DNA from: Desulfuromonadales bacterium
GTDB taxonomy: Bacteria; Desulfobacterota; Desulfuromonadia; Geobacterales; Pseudopelobacteraceae
Direction: 5' to 3'
Length of the DNA stretch: 64,000 nucleotides
Assembly: GCA_016650295.1 (NCBI GenBank)
Contig: JAENWA010000096.1
Location: 1 to 64,000, forward strand
Part shown: positions 58,139 through 64,000 of the stretch, in pieces
Position numbering within the stretch: the first letter of the stretch is position 1
How the letters are laid out: the number at the start of each line of letters is the position of its first letter
The notes under the pieces: generated by a model
Told to the model about the DNA's origin: nothing
Seen by the model: the letters and a program-made list of their open reading frames with translations, nothing else
The model's database searches: none
Made by a program: the position numbers and the translations under genes

Positions 58139-58156
58139 TTTTACTGATCCCGGCCT

Positions 58157-58630
58157 TTACTCCCTGTTCCTGCTCTTCATCACCTGCGATATCTCACGCT
58201 GGCTGTCCTTCTTCTTCATGTCCTCGCGCTTGTCGTACATCTTCTTGCCTTTGCCAAGCCCGATTTCAACCTTTACCAGCCCGTCCTTGAAGTACAGCCG
58301 AAGCGGAATTGCCGAAAAACCCTGCTCGCGGATCCGGCCGTAGATCCGGTCGATTTCCTTGCGATGCAGCAGCAGTTTGCGGTTGCGATCGGGCTGATGA
58401 TTCTGGAGGTTGCCGAACTCGTAGTGGGAGATGGTGAGATTATGCAGAAACGCCTCACCGTCGCGCACCAGCATGAAGGATTCGTTCAGGCTGGCCTTGC
58501 CGGCCCGCAGGGACTTGACCTCCGTGCCTTTGAGCACCATACCGGCCTCGAGCTTCTCCTCGATGAAGTAGTCGTGATAGGCCTTTTTGTTATTGCAGAT
58601 CAGTTTCTCACCCATAACTGGTGTTATCAT
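58157..58630 (-). CDS. smpB: SsrA-binding protein SmpB
   Basis: ICNNKKAYHDYFIEEKLEAGMVLKGTEVKSLRAGKASLNESFM...HEFGNLQNH-like HYEFGNLQNHQPDRNRKLLLHRKEI. Confidence 0.95.
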   Translation of the reverse strand: MITPVMGEKLICNNKKAYHDYFIEEKLEAGMVLKGTEVKSLRAGKASLNESFMLVRDGEAFLHNLTISHYEFGNLQNHQPDRNRKLLLHRKEIDRIYGRIREQGFSAIPLRLYFKDGLVKVEIGLGKGKKMYDKREDMKKKDSQREISQVMKSRNRE

Positions 58631-59043
58631 AACAGACTGTCCCTGCAAAGGGAATGCAATCTTTTGCAGCCGGAATGTTTCCGGATCGTAACGATTAGGT
58701 ATTCAAATACAGGTATTTGGCGATTGACAAACACGCCGTGCAGGTCTATAAACAGCATATATCCTCGTTAGCGGAGGCGTTTGCACAAACACAGGCTACT
58801 GCCCAAAAATGTCGAAAGACGCCAATGGGTAGACCAGGTATTGTCGGCTTAAGGCTTTACCTAAGGTAGCTGGTTCTTTTAGTACGTTAGAAGATTTAAC
58901 TTCGTTAACGTACTTATCCTGTTTATCAGGGCAACCTACGTTGTGCACTGCCAAAAGTCAACCAGTGGGGAATCGGTTCTTCTGCGTGCGCACAAAGGCC
59001 TTTTCTCTGAAAAGGCCTTTTTTTTATTTTTCCGGGATGACAG

Positions 59044-60307
59044 CATGACATCAGAATTCAGCGAAATATACCTGAGCAGCGTCATCGGACGCTCGGTCAT
59101 CAATAGTAATGGCGACGAGCTCGGCATCCTGCGCGATCTTGTCATGGTGCCGGGCGAGGTCTTTCCCGAGGTTTCGCACATCGTCTTCAAGTCGCGCAAG
59201 GGCTTGAAATCGCTGCCCTGGAGCGAGGTCTCACTATTTACCCATGTGGTGATTTCCGCCATCGGTGTCAACCTGCCCGGTCTCAGGCCCTACGAAGCCG
59301 GTGAGGGAGAGATCCTGGTCAAACGCGACCTGCTGGACAAGCAGATCGTGGATGTAGACGGCGCCAAGGTCGTTCGTGTCAATGACATCAAGCTGGGCAA
59401 ATTTCATGACAAGCTCTGTATCTTCAGCGTTGACATAGGGTTTCGCGGCCTGCTGCGGCGGCTGGGCTACGAACGCTTCGGTGAAAAGATGGCCGGCCTC
59501 CTGCGCAAGGAGATCATGGCGACCGAGATCAGCTGGGAGTATGTTCAACCGCTGGAAACCCATTCATCCAAGCTGGCGCTTAACATCGCCCGCAACCAGA
59601 TGAACGAGATGCATCCGGCCGACCTGGCCGATATTATCGAAAGCATCCCGATCCAGAACATCCGAACGGTGCTGGACTCCATCGACGCCGAGACCACCGG
59701 CGACACCCTCTACGAGCTGGAATCAGATATGCGTAACGTCGTCATCAGCCAGATGGATGACGAAGAGGTTTCCGATATCCTGGAGGAGATGGAGCCGGAC
59801 GAAGCGGCCGACGTACTCAACGACCTGCCTGAGAAGAAGGCCCAGGAACTTCTGGATATGATGGACCAGGAGGATGCCGAGGACATCCAGGAACTGCTGG
59901 AGCACGAAGAGGATTCGGCCGGAGGCCTGATGACCCCCGACTACTTCCGGCTGTCAACCGATATCACGGTCGGACGGGCCCTGGAGATGGTGCGCGAAGT
60001 GGCCGATGAGGTGGAAACGGTCTATTACGGCTATGTTGTGGACGCCGATGATCGCCTGGAGGGGGTTGTCTCACTCAAGACCCTGCTGCTCAATCCGCCC
60101 GAAAGCCACATCACCGAGGTCATGGAGGAGAATGTCAAGTTCGTGCATGTGGACGCCGAACCGGAAGACATGCTGGAGATTCTCACAAAATATGATCTGA
60201 TCGCCGTTCCGGTTCTGAACGAACTGGAGTGCATGGTCGGAATTGTCACTGTCGATGACGTGCTGGCCCATTACCTGCCGCTGATCATCAAAAACAAGCG
60301 TCGTTAG
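59044..60307 (+). CDS. PRC-barrel + MgtE N-terminal + tandem CBS domain protein (no transporter domain)
   Basis: LSSVIGRSVINSNGDELGILRDLV; MHPADLADIIESIP...LEEMEPDEAADVLNDLP; EDSAGGLMTPDYF...CBS. Confidence 0.88.
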
Positions 60308-60329
60308 GGCGGAATCAAGGCCACCGGAT

Positions 60330-61628
60330 ATGTTCAACAGTATTTCACAATTCAGGTTTTTAAAACCGCTCAAGAGCTTCAGCTTCCGGAATGTCATGAT
60401 ATTCCTGGCCATCCTCGGTCCCGGCATCATCACGGCCAATGTGGACAACGACGCCGGCGGCATTACCACCTACTCACTGGCGGCGGCCAACTATGGCTAT
60501 TCCATCCTCTGGATGATGATCCCCACCACGATTGCCCTGGTGGTGGTCCAGGAGATGTGCGCCCGCATGGGGGCCGTGACCGGCAAAGGACTTTCCGACC
60601 TGATCCGGGAATCCTTCGGCGTCAAGGTTACCTTTTACGTCATGATCGCCCTGCTGCTGACCAACATGGGCAACTCCATATCCGAGTTCGCCGGCATCGC
60701 GGCCAGCCTGGAGATCTTCGGCATCAGCAAATATATCTCGGTGCCGGTCTGCGCCATCCTGGTCTGGCTGCTGATCGTCAAGGGCTCCTACAAGGTTGTG
60801 GAAAAGGTTTTCCTGGTGGCCTGCCTGGTCTATATCGCCTACCCCATCGCCGCCTTTATGGCCGGTCCCCAGTGGAACATTGTCCTCAAGGCGACTGTCA
60901 CCCCGACCTTCAAGTCGGACAGCGCCTACCTGATGACGTTGATCGGTATTGTCGGCACGACAATCGCACCCTGGATGCAGTTCTACCAGCAGGCGGCGGT
61001 GGTGGAAAAGGGCATCACCGCCGATCAGTACAATTTTTCACGGATCGATGTGATTTTCGGCTGCATCATGGCCATCGCGGTGGCTTTCTTCATGATGGTG
61101 GCCTGCGCGTCAACCATCCATCTGCATGGACTGAAGATCGAGACCGCCGCTGACGCCGCCCTGGCCCTCAAACCCCTGGTGGGTCAGCACGCCTCGGCCC
61201 TGTTCGCCTTCGGCCTGTTCAATGCCTCCATCTTTGCCGCCTGCATCCTGCCGCTCTCCACGGCCTATTACATCTGCGAAGGAATGGGCTGGGAATCAGG
61301 AGTTGACAAGGATTTCGAGCAGGCTCCCCAGTTCTTCTGGCTCTTCACGATCATCATCATCATCAGTGCCGGCCTGATCCTGATACCCGATGCCCCCTTG
61401 CTGGGCATCATGTTCATATCGCAGGTCATCAACGGTGCGGTCCTGCCGTTCGTGCTGCTCTTCATGATCAAGCTGATCAACGACAAAAAACTGATGGGCA
61501 GCTACACCAACGGGCCGACCTTCAACATCATTGCCTGGCTGACGGTTGTGATCATGATCGGGCTGACGCTGATTATGACGCTGGACATGGCCGTGCCCGG
61601 TCTGCTGAAGAGGCTGCTGTCATTTTAA
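60330..61628 (+). CDS. NRAMP/SLC11-related metal ion transporter with non-canonical metal-site motifs
   Basis: GPGIITANVDNDAGGITTYSLAAANYGYS (TM1) and IGIVGTTIAPWMQFYQQAAVVEKG (TM6); ~11 TM segments. Confidence 0.85.
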   Translation: MFNSISQFRFLKPLKSFSFRNVMIFLAILGPGIITANVDNDAGGITTYSLAAANYGYSILWMMIPTTIALVVVQEMCARMGAVTGKGLSDLIRESFGVKVTFYVMIALLLTNMGNSISEFAGIAASLEIFGISKYISVPVCAILVWLLIVKGSYKVVEKVFLVACLVYIAYPIAAFMAGPQWNIVLKATVTPTFKSDSAYLMTLIGIVGTTIAPWMQFYQQAAVVEKGITADQYNFSRIDVIFGCIMAIAVAFFMMVACASTIHLHGLKIETAADAALALKPLVGQHASALFAFGLFNASIFAACILPLSTAYYICEGMGWESGVDKDFEQAPQFFWLFTIIIIISAGLILIPDAPLLGIMFISQVINGAVLPFVLLFMIKLINDKKLMGSYTNGPTFNIIAWLTVVIMIGLTLIMTLDMAVPGLLKRLLSF

Positions 61629-61630
61629 TA

Positions 61631-61666
61631 CGAAACGCCCGCTGATACTGTCAGCGGGCGTTTCGG
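61631..61666 (+). terminator. Terminator after NRAMP gene
   Basis: CGAAACGCCCGCTGA-TACTG-TCAGCGGGCGTTTCG. Confidence 0.85.
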
Positions 61667-61686
61667 TACTCATGTATGTAACTCCG

Positions 61687-62244
61687 CTATTTTCTGAATT
61701 CCGCCGGCAGACCGGCCTTGTTGGCGGCATCATTCAATTCATTGTAGAATTTCAACGCCGCGTTATACTGCTTCTGGGTTTCCTTGAACTCCTGCGAAAG
61801 TCCGTCAAATCTCTCCTTGGAAATACCCCGTGGATTCTTGATCAGGCTTTCAATCTGCACAAGCTGCTGTTCAAGCCGCTTGTATTCAGCTGCGCGAGCC
61901 CTGAAATCCTGTTGCCAGACCTCGGGTTTTTTCCCGTCATACAGATCGTTGTCCGCCTTATCCTTTTTTCCGCCTCCGGCATCTTTACCGGAAGAACCCT
62001 TAGTGTCCGCACTTGCCGCAGGTGTGACCGGCTTGATATTGGGGACCGGCTCAGCCGCGCGAGAGGGAGACGGCTGGCTATCCATATCTCCACGCTTGCC
62101 CACGCTCTTGCGGTATTTTTTCGGGACCTTGGAAAAATCCTCGGTGAAATTGTAGGTGCCGTTATCGTCAATCCAGGAGTAGGTCTCGGCCGGCAACGGT
62201 GCAGCCCACAGAACAATACTTGCAAGAATAACAATCCGTTTCAT
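61687..62244 (-). CDS. DUF4124 domain-containing secreted protein
   Basis: AETYSWIDDNGTYNFTEDFSKVPKKYRKSVGKRGD. Confidence 0.8.
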   Translation of the reverse strand: MKRIVILASIVLWAAPLPAETYSWIDDNGTYNFTEDFSKVPKKYRKSVGKRGDMDSQPSPSRAAEPVPNIKPVTPAASADTKGSSGKDAGGGKKDKADNDLYDGKKPEVWQQDFRARAAEYKRLEQQLVQIESLIKNPRGISKERFDGLSQEFKETQKQYNAALKFYNELNDAANKAGLPAEFRK

Positions 62245-62267
62245 AGTCTCTCCCCTCCCTGAGCGGG

Positions 62268-63368
62268 TCAGCCCGGAGGCCAGGCAAATTCGCGGCCGGC
62301 CAGCAGGTGAAAATGGATATGGAACACTGATTGTCCGGCCCCCTCGCCATTATTCTGGACAATGCGAAAACCGGACTCGGCGTACCCCTTCTGGCGTGCA
62401 ATCTCTCCGGCAATGCGGTAAGCGTATCCTACCAGGGCCTCGTCCGCCTCGGTCATATCCAGACAATTGGCAAAATGCCGCTTGGGCAGCACCAGCAGAT
62501 GCAGCGGCGCTTTGGGGCCGACATCCTCGATCACCAGCAATCGCTCATCCTCATAAACCTTTATGGAGGGAATCTCTCCCCGGATAATTTTACAGAAGAT
62601 GCAGTTTTCCATCACAACCTCCTTTTCGACATGTTCCGGCAACTCCAGAAGAATTAGAAACTCGCGATTGCCATCGGCACCGGTGATGGGCGATTCGCAC
62701 ACACCTGACACAGCCAGACCCATCTCCAGAGCAGTGTGGCGAACAGCGTCGATAATCCGTTCATGGGCGGCCGGATCACGAACGATACCACCTTTGCCGA
62801 CTTCCCCCTTGCCCACCTCGAACTGCGGCTTGATCAGGGCGATAATCCGTCCACCCGGTTTTACAAGAGCAACCGTATGCGGAAGTACCTTGGAGAGCGA
62901 GATAAACGAGGCGTCGATTACAGCCAGGTCAGGTACCCCGTCAATCTGTTCCGGCGTGAGGTGGCGGATATTGGTCTTCTCCATGCTGACCACGCGCGGG
63001 TCCTGCTGAAGCTTCCAGGCCAGCTGTCCATGCCCCACATCCACTGCAATGACCCGGATCGCCCCGGCCTGCAGCAGGCAATCGGTAAAGCCGCCGGTGG
63101 AGGCGCCCACATCCAGGGCCAGCTGGCCCTTCACATCGACGTTGAATTCCCGGAGCGCCTTTTCCAGCTTGAGCCCGCCCCGGCTGACATAGGGCAGGAC
63201 ATCACCCTTGATGCGGATCTCGGCATCTGCCGATATCTGCTGTCCGGCCTTGTCGATGGCATGGTCGCCCACCACCACCTGGCCGGCCATGATCAAGGCC
63301 TGGGCCTTCTCCCGTGACGGGGCCAGACCCCGCTCCACCATAAGTTTGTCAAGACGCTGTTTAGTCAT
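62268..63368 (-). CDS. TlyA-family rRNA methyltransferase fused in frame to HIT domain protein
   Basis: KQRLDKLMVERGLAPSREKAQALIMAGQV (S4), LALDVGASTGGFTDCLLQAGA, then ...ELPEHVEKEVVMENCIFCKIIRGEIPS...GQSVFHIHFHLLAGR (HIT); internal SD AAGGAGG and ATG at 62612. Confidence 0.9.
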   Translation of the reverse strand: MTKQRLDKLMVERGLAPSREKAQALIMAGQVVVGDHAIDKAGQQISADAEIRIKGDVLPYVSRGGLKLEKALREFNVDVKGQLALDVGASTGGFTDCLLQAGAIRVIAVDVGHGQLAWKLQQDPRVVSMEKTNIRHLTPEQIDGVPDLAVIDASFISLSKVLPHTVALVKPGGRIIALIKPQFEVGKGEVGKGGIVRDPAAHERIIDAVRHTALEMGLAVSGVCESPITGADGNREFLILLELPEHVEKEVVMENCIFCKIIRGEIPSIKVYEDERLLVIEDVGPKAPLHLLVLPKRHFANCLDMTEADEALVGYAYRIAGEIARQKGYAESGFRIVQNNGEGAGQSVFHIHFHLLAGREFAWPPG

Positions 63369-63503
63369 CGGATGTTCACTATTACAACAAGACTACTACG
63401 AATACAATACCGTTCACGCCACGGTGAAACCGTCTTCACATCTTCCTGCCGGAGTCGACCAAGCGACTTACCGATTTCTTCAAAACGATCCATCTTCGTA
63501 TTG

Positions 63504-63926
63504 TCACGCCACCAACTGAACATTCAGTCCCGGCACCTTCCGGAACTGCCGGTCACCGGTTAAAAAAGTAACCGGCCCCTTGATTGACAGGGCCGAGGCA
63601 GCCTGAATAGCGTCCGGTGTGCGCAGACCATGACGCGCTCTCAGGATTGTTGCCGTTTCGATGACTAGAGCGCTCACCTCAACAATCTGCAAACCGGTGG
63701 AACTGAAGAAACCGCGATAACGATCCATGTCAGCAGTATTTTGATCCCGCAGCGGTTTCACCAGGCATTCCATCAAGCTCAGTCGGGATACCGCAAATCC
63801 GGAATCCGGATACTTTTCAACAAGCGCCCGAAGAGCAGTAAGCACGTGCTGATTAAATGGCTCAACCGCCTCAACCCGGTAGATGATGATATTGGCGTCG
63901 AGAAAGAGGATCACGCTTTGTCCCAT
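63504..63926 (-). CDS. PIN-domain toxin (VapC-like)
   Basis: ILFLDANIIIYRVE...LSLMECLVKPLRD...RTPDAIQAASAL...FLTGDRQFRKVPGL. Confidence 0.88.
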   Translation of the reverse strand: MGQSVILFLDANIIIYRVEAVEPFNQHVLTALRALVEKYPDSGFAVSRLSLMECLVKPLRDQNTADMDRYRGFFSSTGLQIVEVSALVIETATILRARHGLRTPDAIQAASALSIKGPVTFLTGDRQFRKVPGLNVQLVA

Positions 63927-64000
63927 GAATCCCGATCTGCAGTAACTCGCTGGTCTATTTCCTTTTTTGTGGCTGTCCCGGACGCGGGAAGAGCAAACCA
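63911..64000 (-). CDS. Cognate antitoxin, C-terminal end (truncated by window edge)
   Basis: WFALPASGTATKKEIDQRVTADRDSWDKA*; overlaps toxin start. Confidence 0.6.
   Translation of the reverse strand, partial: WFALPASGTATKKEIDQRVTADRDSWDKA

Overview
This 64 kb window is bacterial chromosome. Gene content (multiheme c-type cytochromes with CXXCH motifs, REP/RAYT-type repeats, many sigma54-like promoters) suggests a Geobacter/Pelobacter-like deltaproteobacterium; that assignment is inference. About 50 protein genes can be supported, plus ssrA (tmRNA). The most notable points are: (1) a defence-island-like segment between dinB and ssrA (~45.6-57.3 kb). It holds a truncated GIY-YIG gene, two small proteins with HEPN-type RNxxxH motifs flanking a 105-nt tRNA-like gene with an abnormal anticodon domain and encoded CCA, a HerA ATPase fragment, and a type I R-M locus (hsdM-hsdS-fic-hsdR) interrupted by a frameshifted RAYT/REP element. 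(2) A putative sigma54 regulon of small secreted, repeat-rich or hydrophobic proteins. Its members share a palindromic upstream site (GYCAYATRTGRC) about 103-134 bp upstream of -24/-12 elements, with near-helical phasing. (3) A fused ethanolamine ammonia-lyase EutB-EutC. (4) A TlyA-HIT in-frame fusion with an internal Shine-Dalgarno and start. (5) An NRAMP-family transporter with altered metal-site motifs next to a PRC/MgtE_N/CBS protein. (6) Palindromic MITE/REP-like repeats that run into the 3' ends of coding genes. All family calls come from reading the protein sequences; no searches or folding programs were run.
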